DNA of 64,000 nucleotides from Planotetraspora sp. A-T 1434 (GTDB lineage: Bacteria > Actinomycetota > Actinomycetes > Streptosporangiales > Streptosporangiaceae): contig NZ_JAOEGB010000004.1 in the NCBI RefSeq assembly GCF_025420585.1, forward strand, positions 124,001 to 188,000, given 5' to 3'. The number at the start of each line of letters is the position of its first letter. Position 1 is the first letter of the stretch. This document shows, piece by piece, positions 16,003 to 24,201 of the stretch. The translations under genes were made by a program, and so were the position numbers. The notes beneath the pieces are model-generated. The model saw nothing but the letters and a program-made list of their open reading frames with translations. It searched no databases and was not told where the DNA came from.

Positions 16003-16407
16003 TTAAGCCGGTCCTCGTCCCGCGCCCGTCATGACAGGTGCGGAGTCCGGTCCGGCGGCGGGTTCGGTGGCGGAGCCGGCGGTGTGTACGGCATCCGGCT
16101 TGGCTGTTGGTCCGGCGTCCGGGCCGTTGACGGGTTCGGTCGCCCCGGCGTGCCGCCGGCCGGCCGCCCGCCGCGCTACGAACCGGCCGACGGTCACGAC
16201 GCCGATGCCGCTCCACACCATGTTGAGGATCGCGGACGGCCACGCCGCGTGGTAGGCGCTGTTGACCATCAGCGTGGCGGCTCCGCCGAAGTTCAGAAGC
16301 TGGTACGGCAGCCCGTTTCCGGACATCTTCCCGGCCGATACCATCGCGTAGCCGTACAGCAGGGCCATGGCCCCGAAGGTGCCAATGATGGTGACAAATG
16401 TGGACAT
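16003..16407 (-). CDS. CBU_0592-like small membrane protein
   Basis: The first 85 or so residues of this 134-residue protein form a CBU_0592-type unit of about three membrane helices. It begins TFVTIIGTFGAMALLYGYAM, continues LPYQLLNFGGAATLMVNSAY and ends in ILNMVWSGIGVVTVGR. The last 50 residues are a disordered Ala/Gly/Pro/Thr tail. The family is functionally uncharacterised. It diverges from a LysR-type regulator with 105 bases between starts, and a LysR-like palindrome lies in that gap. Control of this gene by the LysR protein is therefore a reasonable inference. Confidence 0.7.
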   Translation of the reverse strand: MSTFVTIIGTFGAMALLYGYAMVSAGKMSGNGLPYQLLNFGGAATLMVNSAYHAAWPSAILNMVWSGIGVVTVGRFVARRAAGRRHAGATEPVNGPDAGPTAKPDAVHTAGSATEPAAGPDSAPVMTGAGRGPA

Positions 16408-16486
16408 TTGGGGTCACTCGCTACCGGGAAGGCTGTTCATGCCTCAATGATCCCGCCGGTCCCGACTGAAGCGCAAGTGAAGAAAT

Positions 16487-16503
16487 CTTAAGCGTCGCGT
16501 AAG
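16487..16503. promoter_or_regulatory. candidate LysR binding site (CTTA-N9-TAAG)
   Basis: CTTAAGCGTCGCGTAAG is a 17-base palindrome with one mismatch per arm. It matches the T-N11-A layout of LysR-type operators and lies 9 bases before the LysR start codon in the divergent region. Confidence 0.5.
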
Positions 16504-16512
16504 CTGTCCTGT

Positions 16513-17466
16513 ATGGAGATCGACCCCCGGCGGCTGCGGGTTCTGCACGAGGTCTTTCGCAGGGGTGGAGTCATGAAGGCCGCCGAGGCGCTGCACCTTA
16601 CGCCGTCCGCGGTCTCCCAGCAGCTCGCGCAGCTGGAGCGGGAGGTCGGCCTGGCGCTCGTCGACCGGTCGCAGCGCCGTGTCACGCTGACTCCGGCCGG
16701 GCGGGTGCTCGCGGCCTACGCCGAGCGGATCGAGGAGCAGCTCGTCGAGGCCCGGCAAGAGCTCAACCGCTTCACCGAGCGGCTGTCCGGCCCGGTCACG
16801 ATCGCGGCGTTCCCCACGGTGATCCGCCACCTCCTCGTGCCCGGGCTTCGCGAGCTCGCCGCACGGCATCCGCGGATCACGCCGGTCATCCGCGAGCTGT
16901 TCGGACCGTCGGCCGTGCAGGAGCTCCGCCTGGGCGGCGTCGACCTGGTCGTGACCGAGCGGGACATGAGCCAGCCGGCCTCCTCGCTGCCGTCGATGTC
17001 GCGGCATCCGCTGTACGACGACGAATATCGCATCGTCGCCCCACCGGCCTGGGCGGACATTCCCTGCACAGTAAACGACCTGGTAGACCTGCCCTGGGTG
17101 GCGGGCGTGCCCGACCAGGCGTGCGGCCAGGCGCTGGAGCGGCTGGCCCAGCTCCAGGGATTCGCGCCGCGCCGGGTGCATGTGATCGCCGAGTTCCCGC
17201 CCGTGCTCGGGCTCGTGTCGGCCGGTCACGGGGTGGCCATCGTGCCTTCCCTGGCCCTTCTCGACGTGCCGCCGGGCGAGGTGGTGGTGACCGGCATCCG
17301 CGGCGTCGGATCCCGCCGGATCGAGGCGCTGACCCGCGTGAGCCGTACGACGTCGGGGGAGCCGGACCCCGTGCAGGCCGTCGTGATCGAGGTGCTCAGG
17401 GAGGCCGCGGACGGGGTCGCCAGGAGAGTCGGCGAGCTGAGCCGTTCCCCGGAGGTCTCCGCCTGA
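16513..17466 (+). CDS. LysR family transcriptional regulator
   Basis: This 317-residue protein has the standard LysR layout. An N-terminal winged HTH (about residues 5-64) contains RLRVLHEVFRRGGVMKAAEA and LTPSAVSQQLAQLEREVG. A LysR substrate-binding domain spans about 90-295. Direct targets cannot be named, but the divergent CBU_0592-like membrane gene and a palindrome next to this start codon suggest divergent control plus autoregulation. The ATG start is well placed at the conserved N-terminus. The gene is followed by the largest 53-bp repeat array of the window. Confidence 0.88.
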   Translation: MEIDPRRLRVLHEVFRRGGVMKAAEALHLTPSAVSQQLAQLEREVGLALVDRSQRRVTLTPAGRVLAAYAERIEEQLVEARQELNRFTERLSGPVTIAAFPTVIRHLLVPGLRELAARHPRITPVIRELFGPSAVQELRLGGVDLVVTERDMSQPASSLPSMSRHPLYDDEYRIVAPPAWADIPCTVNDLVDLPWVAGVPDQACGQALERLAQLQGFAPRRVHVIAEFPPVLGLVSAGHGVAIVPSLALLDVPPGEVVVTGIRGVGSRRIEALTRVSRTTSGEPDPVQAVVIEVLREAADGVARRVGELSRSPEVSA

Positions 17467-17777
17467 TCGTCTCCTCCGCGCACCTGCCATGTGATCATGC
17501 ACATGTTCCCGTACGCGCCGTCCCACCTGGCGCTTTGGGTATCGTGATCATGCATGACGAGGATGCGCCTGACGGACAGACACGCTGCATGATCACAACG
17601 AGTGTCGGCGCTGATCAGACGGCGTGCGGCGGAATCACTGCGTGATCACGACGCGGGAAGCTTCACGTCCCCGGGCTTCCCGGGAAACCCCGCATGATCA
17701 CGACGCGGGAGGCTCCACGTCGCCTGGCTTCCCGGGAAACCCTGCATGATCACGGCGATGGTTGGATGGCCGGCGCT
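17467..17777. other. gene-free convergent junction filled by repeat array D
   Basis: The 311 bases between the LysR gene and the convergent 17778-18356 gene contain no plausible CDS. Almost all of the segment is made of six copies of the 53-bp repeat in two orientations, listed separately. Confidence 0.7.
17490..17754. repeat. 53-bp-period repeat, array D (6 copies, inverted arrangement)
   Basis: Two reverse-orientation cores (17490-17501 and 17543-17554, 53 bp apart) are followed by four forward cores at 17586, 17639, 17691 and 17743 (spacings 53, 52, 52). The switch of orientation occurs between 17554 and 17586. Copies 5 and 6 carry near-identical preceding segments (TTCCCGGGAAACC), pointing to recent local duplication. 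The array separates two convergent genes. Confidence 0.85.
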
Positions 17778-18356
17778 CTAGTCGGGGACACGGGGGCCGG
17801 TCACGCGCTCGGCGAGCCGGGCGAGGCGCTCCCGCAGGCGGAGCCGCCGGACCTCCCCGGCCGCCGTGCTCACGAGGTGCTGCGCCACGTCGAAGCTCAC
17901 CGGCCCATCGTCGGACGGTACGGCTATCGCGTCGTGCGCCAGCGACTCCAGCTCAGGGTCGCCGCCGTCGAGGGCGAGGATCGTGGCGCCGGTACGGCGG
18001 GCGTCGTCCACGCGCTCCAGGAGCGGCACGGGCGCCCGCTGCTCCGCCACGACGAAGAGGGTCTCCCCGCGGCGGGTCTCCTTGAGGCGGTCGAGCCCCA
18101 CGCGCAGATGCGGCGGCGCGTTCTCGGGAGGCGCCCAGCGCAGGAGTGTGGGGGAGAGCTGGGACAGGCCCGACAGCCTCGCCTCGTCGGCCAGGTGGGC
18201 GGTGACGTGCCAGGGCTCGTCCTGGGGCGTGCCGACGACGAGCAGCCCGCCCGAGGAGCGGGTGGTCCGGAGGGCCAGGCCGAGCTCGCGGGTGCGCTCG
18301 ACCCAGCCGGTCGACGCGAGCACCTCGCGGAGCAGGCTCACCGACGCAGCGTCCAT
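17778..18356 (-). CDS. conserved hypothetical protein, possibly SIS-like
   Basis: This 192-residue cytosolic protein has no membrane segment and no signal peptide. The middle (GGLLVVGTPQDEPW, ETLFVVAEQRAP) and the stretch DDARRTGATILALDGGDPEL...AHDAIAVP read like the alternating strands and helices of a SIS (sugar isomerase) fold, in which a loop after LAL contacts phosphosugar. The usual Ser/Thr phosphate-binding motif is not obvious, so catalytic activity is doubtful. It is divergent from the secreted lipase with a strong promoter and operator between them. The family name is a guess; the coding call rests on length and strong codon bias. Confidence 0.55.
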   Translation of the reverse strand: MDAASVSLLREVLASTGWVERTRELGLALRTTRSSGGLLVVGTPQDEPWHVTAHLADEARLSGLSQLSPTLLRWAPPENAPPHLRVGLDRLKETRRGETLFVVAEQRAPVPLLERVDDARRTGATILALDGGDPELESLAHDAIAVPSDDGPVSFDVAQHLVSTAAGEVRRLRLRERLARLAERVTGPRVPD

Positions 18357-18405
18357 GTGGTCATGGTGCCTGACAAGGCACGGTGAGGTCGCGGCAATTG
18401 GGTTC

Positions 18406-18434
18406 TTGACACGAGGTTACCTCCAGGTAACGAT
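18406..18434 (+). promoter_or_regulatory. sigma-70-type promoter with internal operator, upstream of the lipase gene
   Basis: A consensus -35 TTGACA (18406-18411) is followed 17 bases later by AACGAT (18429-18434; or TAACGA with spacer 16). The spacer holds GTTACCT-CC-AGGTAAC (18416-18431), a perfect 16-base inverted repeat that would let a dimeric repressor block RNA polymerase. The lipase start is 53 bases downstream. Confidence 0.6.
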
Positions 18435-18486
18435 CTGCCCACGGCGCCGTTGTTGGAAACTGATCCAATAGCCGGAGGGCGGCTCA

Positions 18487-19647
18487 ATGAACCATCGCGT
18501 TCGTGCCACCATGTCCATGATCCTGTCCACGGTCGGGGCTCTCCTACTGCTGCCCGCGCTGGGCGGCACCGCGCGATCCACTTCGGCCGGCGACGTCGTC
18601 GAGGCCCGGCCCACCACCGTCTACCTGGCGCCCGGGAAGCTCCTGGAGGTGCCGGTGAAGACCTGGCACATCCTCTACCGGTCCACCTCGGCGACCGGCG
18701 CGTCCAACGTCGTCTCGGGCACCCTGCTCGTCCCCAACTCCCCCTATCCGCTCGGCAGGCGCCCGATCGCCGGCTACGCCGTGGGAACCCACGGGATGGG
18801 GGACCAGTGCGCCCCCTCGGCCGCCATGGCGAACGGCACCGAGGCCGAGCTGGCGTTCGTGAGCCTGATGCTGCTCAAGGGCTGGGCCGTCGCCGTCACC
18901 GACTACGAGGGCCTCGGGACGCCGGGCGACCACACCTACATGGCCGGGATCTCGCAGGGTCATGCCGTACTCGACGCGATCAGGGCGGCGATCAGGCTGC
19001 CGGAGGCGAAGCTGTCCGGGGACGCCCCCGTCGTGGTCATGGGCTACTCCCAGGGCGGCTCCTCGGCGGCGTGGGCCGCGCAGCTCCAGCCGTCGTACGC
19101 TCCCGAGCTGCGACTGAAGGGAGTCGCGGCGGGCGGGGTGCCGGCCGACCTCCAGGCGGTGGCCGACCATCTCGACGGCACGGACGACTTCGGACTGGCC
19201 GCCGCGGCCGGCGTCGGGCTGGACGCGGCCTATCCGGAGCTCAGGCTGAACAGCTACCTCACGCCGGAGGGGGCGGCCCTCTTCGACGACGCGCGTGACG
19301 ACTGCGTGGCCGAGCTGAGGTCCAAGCTAGCGGGACGGCACCTGAGCGACCTCACGACCACCGACGTCATGCACCGGCCCGACTGGCAGGCGCGGCTCCG
19401 GGAGAACCGTCTCGGCGCGGCCTCCCCGAGGGTGCCGCTGTTCCTCTACCACGCCAAGGGCGACGAGATCATCCCGTACGGCGTGGACAGGACGCTGCGC
19501 GACGAATACTGCGCTCGCGGGGTGAAGGTGCTGTGGAAGGGCCTCCCGGCGGGGAGCCACGTCCTCGGCGCCGTGGAGGGTGGCCCGCTGGCCGTCGGCT
19601 GGCTGGCCAACCGGGTGCTCGGCCTTCCGGCGCTCACCAACTGCTGA
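18487..19647 (+). CDS. secreted lipase (LIP family, alpha/beta hydrolase)
   Basis: This 386-residue protein has a signal peptide (about residues 1-35) and a secretory-lipase fold. The nucleophile elbow is GYSQGGS. The acid is probably the Asp in KGDEIIPY and the base the His in GSHVLG near the end. GTHGMGDQCAPS and the paired cysteines (DDCVAEL, EYCARG, final NC) are typical of extracellular actinobacterial members. It should hydrolyse lipids or esters outside the cell. The ATG start has GGAGGG upstream. A TTGACA promoter with an operator palindrome precedes it, so expression is likely repressed until a signal is sensed. A hairpin follows the stop. Confidence 0.88.
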   Translation: MNHRVRATMSMILSTVGALLLLPALGGTARSTSAGDVVEARPTTVYLAPGKLLEVPVKTWHILYRSTSATGASNVVSGTLLVPNSPYPLGRRPIAGYAVGTHGMGDQCAPSAAMANGTEAELAFVSLMLLKGWAVAVTDYEGLGTPGDHTYMAGISQGHAVLDAIRAAIRLPEAKLSGDAPVVVMGYSQGGSSAAWAAQLQPSYAPELRLKGVAAGGVPADLQAVADHLDGTDDFGLAAAAGVGLDAAYPELRLNSYLTPEGAALFDDARDDCVAELRSKLAGRHLSDLTTTDVMHRPDWQARLRENRLGAASPRVPLFLYHAKGDEIIPYGVDRTLRDEYCARGVKVLWKGLPAGSHVLGAVEGGPLAVGWLANRVLGLPALTNC

Positions 19648-19651
19648 GGTA

Positions 19652-19685
19652 CCGCCCCGCCCCGGGGGACCGTCAACCGGGGCGG
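19652..19685 (+). terminator. hairpin after the lipase gene
   Basis: CCGCCCCG (19652-19659) pairs with CGGGGCGG (19678-19685) across an 18-base loop starting 5 bases after the stop. It also lies close upstream of npdG. Confidence 0.5.
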
Positions 19686-19703
19686 GCTGGCATCATCTGT
19701 CCC

Positions 19704-20369
19704 ATGGCTGAGCACAACGACCTTCCCGACGTCACCACGCTGTCCATCGGCATCCTGGGTGGAACGGGAGACCAGGGCAAAGGACTGGCCCACCGGTTCG
19801 CCCAGGCAGGGCACCCGGTGCTGATCGGCTCCCGCAGCGCCGAACGCGCGCGGGAGGCGGCGGACACCATCGGCGTCCGCGGGGCGGAGAACGCCGCCGT
19901 CGCCGCCGAGGCGGACATCGTGATCGTCGCGGTGCCGTGGGAGGGGCACAAGGCACTGCTGGAGTCGCTGCGCGAGCAGCTCGACGGGAAGATCGTCGTG
20001 GACTGCGTGAACCCGCTCGGCTTCGACAAGCAGGGCGCCTACGCGCTGCCGGTCGAGGAGGGGAGCGCGGCGCAGCAGGCGGCGGCAGTGCTGCCGGGCA
20101 GCCGGGTCGTGGCGGCCTTCCACCACGTGTCGGCCGTGCTCCTGCTCGACCGGGCGGTGGAGAAGATCGACCTGGACGTGCTCGTGCTCGGGGACGACCG
20201 GGAGGCCACCGACACCGTGCAGGCGCTCGCGGCGCGCATCCCGGGAGCCCGGGGCGTCTACGCGGGGCGGCTCCGCAACGCCCACCAGGTCGAGGCGCTG
20301 ACCGCCAACCTGATCTCCATCAACCGCCGCTACAAGGCGCACGCCGGGGTCCGGATCACTGACGTGTAG
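19704..20369 (+). CDS. npdG: NADPH-dependent F420 reductase
   Basis: Fno/NpdG transfers hydride between NADPH and the deazaflavin F420 and supplies F420H2 to actinobacterial reductases. The 221-residue protein has the N-terminal Rossmann motif ILGGTGDQGKGLAHRFA, then LIGSRSAERA, which reads 2'-phosphate of NADP, and VPWEGH. The C-terminal half contains DCVNPLGFDKQG and VVAAFHHVSA, the F420-contact region of the family. Length is normal for NpdG. ATG at 19704 is chosen because it keeps a short N-terminus; the longer frame runs back through the terminator hairpin. No F420 biosynthesis genes lie in this window. Confidence 0.88.
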   Translation: MAEHNDLPDVTTLSIGILGGTGDQGKGLAHRFAQAGHPVLIGSRSAERAREAADTIGVRGAENAAVAAEADIVIVAVPWEGHKALLESLREQLDGKIVVDCVNPLGFDKQGAYALPVEEGSAAQQAAAVLPGSRVVAAFHHVSAVLLLDRAVEKIDLDVLVLGDDREATDTVQALAARIPGARGVYAGRLRNAHQVEALTANLISINRRYKAHAGVRITDV

Positions 20370-20455
20370 GCCACTCCGGGTTCATCTGATCGTCACCGCG
20401 GAGACGTTCGCGTTCACTACTTTCGGGCGCTGTCCATCGTCTGAAAGGTTCCAAG

Positions 20456-21748
20456 GTGCTACGTCCCGTCTCCGCCGGTCTGGTGCTCGCCGCGGCAGTC
20501 GCTCTCTCGGTCCCCGGTACGGCTGCCGCGGCCCCCGCCCAGGGGCCCGCCGTCGTCTCCGACGTGACCCTCCCCGCTCCCGCGCTGAAGCAGGTGCAGC
20601 CCGGCATCGCCGACGACCACGGCATCAGGCTGGGCGGCGTCGGCAGCGGCCTGTTCCCCGCCGAAGAGCCGGGCGAGTTCTGGCTGTTCACCGACCGTGG
20701 GCCGAACGGCCAGCCCACGGTGAACGGGGAGAAGCGCCGCACCTTCCCGGTGCCGGAGTTCGACCCGGCCATCGTCAAGGTCGCCCTCAAGCACGGCACG
20801 GCCAAGATCAAGAAGTACCTGCCGATCGTCGGCACGTCGGGCAAGGGCGTGACCGGCCTGCCCGACCAGGCGGGCCACGACGAGACCCCCTACACGTGGG
20901 ACGGGCTTACCGCCCTGCCGTACAACCCGGACGGGCTGGACACCGAGGATCTCGTGCGCACCCGCGAGGGCGACTTCTGGCTGGTGGACGAGTACGGCCC
21001 GTCGCTGCTGCACGTGTCGCGGAAGGGCCGGGTGCTGGAGCGATACGTGCCGGGCGGCCTCAACCTGACCGGCACGGACTACCCGGTCAAGGACACGCTG
21101 CCCGCGATCCTGGCGAGCCGCCAGCAGAACCGGGGCTTCGAGGGTCTGGCCATCTCCGCCGACCAGCGCACGCTCTTCCTGGCCGTCCAGAGCCCGCTGG
21201 CCAACCCGGACAAGAAGACCGCCAAGAAGTCGCGCGTCGGGCGCATCCTCACCTTCGACCTGCGCAGCCGCAAGGTCACCGGGGAGTACGCCTACCAGTT
21301 CGAGGCCGTCACGACCTTCGACCCGAAGGTGAACGGCGACCAGAGCGAGATGAAGATCTCCGGGCTCGCCTACGCCGGCCGCGGCCGTCTGCTGGTCGAC
21401 GAGCGCACGGACAACGTCGCCCGGATCTACCAGATCGATCTGTCCAAGGCGACGAACCTGTTGGGCGGCCCCTTCGACTCCCCGGCGACCACGCCGTCCC
21501 TTGAGGCGCTGACCGACCTGTCCGCGATCACCCTCCCGGCCAAGTCGCTGGTCCTGGAGCCGAACACGCTGGTCCCCTCGCTTCCGGGCAAGATCGAGGG
21601 CATCGCAGTGGTCGACCCGTGGACCGTCGCGCTCGCCAACGACAACGACTTCGGCCTCGGCGACTTCGACGCGAACGGCAAACTGATCGACAGCGGCGTG
21701 TCGAGCCGTGTCGTCATCGTCAAGCTCGCCAAGCCCCTCGGCCGGTAA
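20456..21748 (+). CDS. secreted esterase-like phytase family protein
   Basis: The 430-residue protein starts with a signal peptide (LRPVSAGLVLAAAVALSVPG, cleavage near TAAAA-AP) from a GTG codon. The mature part is a beta-propeller-like 'esterase-like activity of phytase' domain, with GIRLGGVGSGLF, LFTDRGPNG, TWDGLTALPYNPD, FWLVDEYGPSLLHV, NRGFEGLAIS and KIEGIAVVDPW. These domains occur in exported phosphoesterases or phosphate-scavenging proteins. The actual substrate is not known, and no PHO-box was recognised upstream. It ends about 58 bases before the flavoprotein gene, in an unusually AT-rich stretch that may hold the promoter for that gene. Confidence 0.82.
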   Translation: MLRPVSAGLVLAAAVALSVPGTAAAAPAQGPAVVSDVTLPAPALKQVQPGIADDHGIRLGGVGSGLFPAEEPGEFWLFTDRGPNGQPTVNGEKRRTFPVPEFDPAIVKVALKHGTAKIKKYLPIVGTSGKGVTGLPDQAGHDETPYTWDGLTALPYNPDGLDTEDLVRTREGDFWLVDEYGPSLLHVSRKGRVLERYVPGGLNLTGTDYPVKDTLPAILASRQQNRGFEGLAISADQRTLFLAVQSPLANPDKKTAKKSRVGRILTFDLRSRKVTGEYAYQFEAVTTFDPKVNGDQSEMKISGLAYAGRGRLLVDERTDNVARIYQIDLSKATNLLGGPFDSPATTPSLEALTDLSAITLPAKSLVLEPNTLVPSLPGKIEGIAVVDPWTVALANDNDFGLGDFDANGKLIDSGVSSRVVIVKLAKPLGR

Positions 21749-21806
21749 GAGACAATTCATTGTAAAAAGGTAGGTTTTATGGGTTAAATGGCGATGAGGA
21801 GGGACC

Positions 21807-23389
21807 ATGACCGATCTGGATCTCATCGCCGATGTGTTCGTGGCGGGCGGCGGCCCGGCGGCGGCCTGGGCGGCGCTCAAGGCGGCCGAGGCCGGGGCCG
21901 ACGTGATCGTCGCCGACAAGGGGTACCTCGGGACGAGCGGCGCCACGGCGGCGGCGGGAACCGGCGTCTGGTACGTCCAGCCGGACCCCGCCGCCCGCGA
22001 GGAGGCCATGGCGAGCCGTGAGGGCCTGGGCGGCTACCTGGCCGACCGGGGCTGGATGGCCCGGGTGCTCGACCAGACCTACGCCAACATGAACGAGCTG
22101 GCCACTCTCGCCCGCTACCCATTCCCCGTCGGGGAGGACGGCCGCCAGATCCGGCGCGGTCTCCAGGGCCCCGAGTACATGCGCCGCATGCGCCTGCGGG
22201 TCAGGCGGGCAGGGGTGCGCATCCTCGACCACAGCCCCGTGACGGAGCTCCTCGTCGACGGCGACGGCGCGGTGGCGGGCGCCGCCGGCCACCGCCGCCA
22301 GCACGACCAGCCCTACCGGGTCCGGGCGGGCGCCGTGGTGCTGGCCACCGGTGGCTGCGCCTTCCTGAGCAAGGCGCTGGGCTGCGACGTAACACCGGAG
22401 ACGGAGCGCTGTACGCGGCCGAGGCCGGCGCGGAGATGTCGGGCATGGAGTTCTCCAACGCCTACGCCATCGCGCCGGAGTTCACCTCGGTCACCAAGAC
22501 GGCCTTCTACTCCTTCGCCACCTTCTACCACGAGGACGGGACAGTCCTTCAGGGCGCGGGGTCGCACAGCCGGTCGGTCATCGCGCGGGCCCTGCTGAAG
22601 GAGCGGGTCTTCTGCCGTCTCGACCTGGCCGACGCCGGCGCCAGGGCCGCGATGCGGCTGGCCCAGCCGAACTTCTTCCTGACCTTCGACCGGCTCGGCG
22701 TCGACCCCTTCACCCAGCTCTTCCCGATCACGCTGCTCGCCGAGGGGACCGTGCGCGGCACGGGCGGCGTCCGCGTCGCCGGCGACGACTGCTCGACCTC
22801 AGTGCCCGGCCTGTACGCCGCGGGGGACGCGGCCACACGAGAGCCGATCTGCGGCGGCTTCACCGGGGGCGGCAGCCACAACGCGGCCTGGGCCATGTCG
22901 TCCGGTACGTGGGCCGGGGTCGGGGCCGCCCGCCACGCCCGCTCCCTCGGCGGCCGGGCGGCGAGCCGTACGGTCAGGGGCGCGGGCGGCGCGGGACTGC
23001 GGCCGACCGGCACGTCCCCGGCGGACACCCACCGTGAGATCGTCGCGGCGGTCCAGGCGGAGGTCCTGCCGTACGACAAGAACTATCTGCGGCACGGCGA
23101 CCGGCTGCGTCCCGCGCTGGCGGCCCTCGACGGCGTGTGGGCCGAGGCCAGGCGGTCGCTGCGCGCCGACGGGGCCGACGTGATCAGGGCCCGCTCGGCC
23201 GCGGCGATGGTGGCGCACGCGCGCTGGATGTACAACGCCGCCCTCGCGAGGACCGAGACGCGCGGCATGCACAAGCGCGAGGACTTCCCCTCCCAGGATC
23301 CGGCGCAGCACCACAGGCTCCTCACCGGCGGCCTGGACGAGGTGTGGACCGCGCCGGAGGCCCCGGCGACCGTGGCGGTGGCGTCGTGA
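21807..23389 (+). pseudogene. FAD-dependent oxidoreductase (fumarate reductase/AprA-like), disrupted by one frameshift
   Basis: Two overlapping frames encode one flavoprotein. The first has the Rossmann FAD site (FVAGGGPAAAWAALKAAEAG), DKGYLGTSGATAAA and ATGGCAFLSKALGCD, then degenerates to Arg/Pro-rich sequence. The second, one base off, resumes at once with NTGDGALYAAEAGAEMSG and continues to GLYAAGDAATREPICGGFTG and the stop at 23389. Continuity is restored if one base is added at about 22389-22391. The repaired protein of about 527 residues has the layout of the flavoprotein partner of a small ferredoxin, and that ferredoxin follows 13 bases later. The break is either a real inactivating mutation or a sequencing error in a GC-rich tract. 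GAGGAGGG precedes the ATG. Substrate unknown; sulfur or organic-acid oxidation is possible. Confidence 0.85.
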
Positions 23390-23402
23390 TGGAGAGGGCG
23401 TC

Positions 23403-23735
23403 ATGATCGAGATCGTTTCCCGCGAGCGGTGCGTGGCCTGCGACAAGTGCGTCGAGGTCTGCCCGACGGACGTCTTCCGGCGGGGCGAGGACGGCATCCC
23501 GGTCATCGCCCGGCAGTCCGACTGCCAGACGTGCTTCATGTGCGAGGCGTACTGCCCGGTGGACGCCCTGTTCGTCGCGCCCCAGGCCCATCCACTGCCG
23601 GAGCGTCCCGACGAGGCGGACGTGCCGCTGGGAAGTTATCGGAGGCAGATCGGCTGGGGACACGGCCGCAAACCGGGAGCGCTGCTCGCCATCGGCCCGG
23701 CCCTGCCCGGAAGCAACGGCCCGCTCATCTCCTGA
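23403..23735 (+). CDS. 4Fe-4S dicluster ferredoxin, partner of the flavoprotein
   Basis: This 110-residue protein has two cysteine motifs, CVACDKCVEVCP and CQTCFMCEAYCP. Each can ligate three irons of one [4Fe-4S] cluster and one of the other. The C-terminal 45 residues (LPERPDEADVPLGSYRR, WGHGRKPG) form the tail seen in AprB-like ferredoxins that dock on an FAD subunit. It starts 13 bases after the flavoprotein gene, so the two form a two-subunit electron-transfer enzyme. If the flavoprotein frameshift is real, this ferredoxin has lost its partner. Beyond the stop, a GACCGGGG(G)TCACG direct repeat occurs at about 23738 and 23767. Confidence 0.85.
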   Translation: MIEIVSRERCVACDKCVEVCPTDVFRRGEDGIPVIARQSDCQTCFMCEAYCPVDALFVAPQAHPLPERPDEADVPLGSYRRQIGWGHGRKPGALLAIGPALPGSNGPLIS

Positions 23736-23774
23736 CGACCGGGGGTCACGACGTCCTGAGCGCGTGGACCGGGG

Positions 23775-24150
23775 TCACGGCGCGGGCACGTCCGCGCGTG
23801 TCCCGACATCGGACGTGGGCAACTCCATGACGAGGTGGAAGCGGCCGTCGCCGGTGCGTCGCGTCTCCACGGTCCCGCCGAGCTGGGCCGCCCGCTCGGT
23901 GAGACCGGTCACCGCGTTGCCGTACGGCCCGGGTGGCGGCGCGTTGTCGTTGACCAGTTCGAGCCGGACGGCGCTCTTCGACCGTGAGACGGTGATCGAG
24001 CAGGTCATGGCGCGGCTGTGCCGTACGACATTGGTGATTTCCTCGCGCACCGCCCACGCGAGGGTCTCGTCGGCGGGCCGGGCCAAGACCGGCGACGTCG
24101 CCGCCGTCCATGTGGCCCCGAGTGCGGCCGGCGGTAGTGATTCTGGGGCG
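23775..24150 (-). pseudogene. 3' fragment of a NarL-type sensor histidine kinase
   Basis: The frame encodes only the ATPase end of a histidine kinase: LAWAVREEITNVVRHSRA (N box), VNDNAPPPGPYGNAVTGL (decayed G1/G2 region) and GGTVETRRTGDGRFHLVMEL. G1 has NDNAPPP in place of the normal DDGxG. No phosphoacceptor helix, no sensor part and no believable start codon remain, and the frame runs into the promoter region of the divergent trans-sulfuration gene. The upstream four-fifths of the gene has been deleted. Confidence 0.6.
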
Positions 24151-24201
24151 CCGGCTGATTGGATCTGACAAATCTGGGCGATATCGGTCATTCTGGTCGG
24201 C

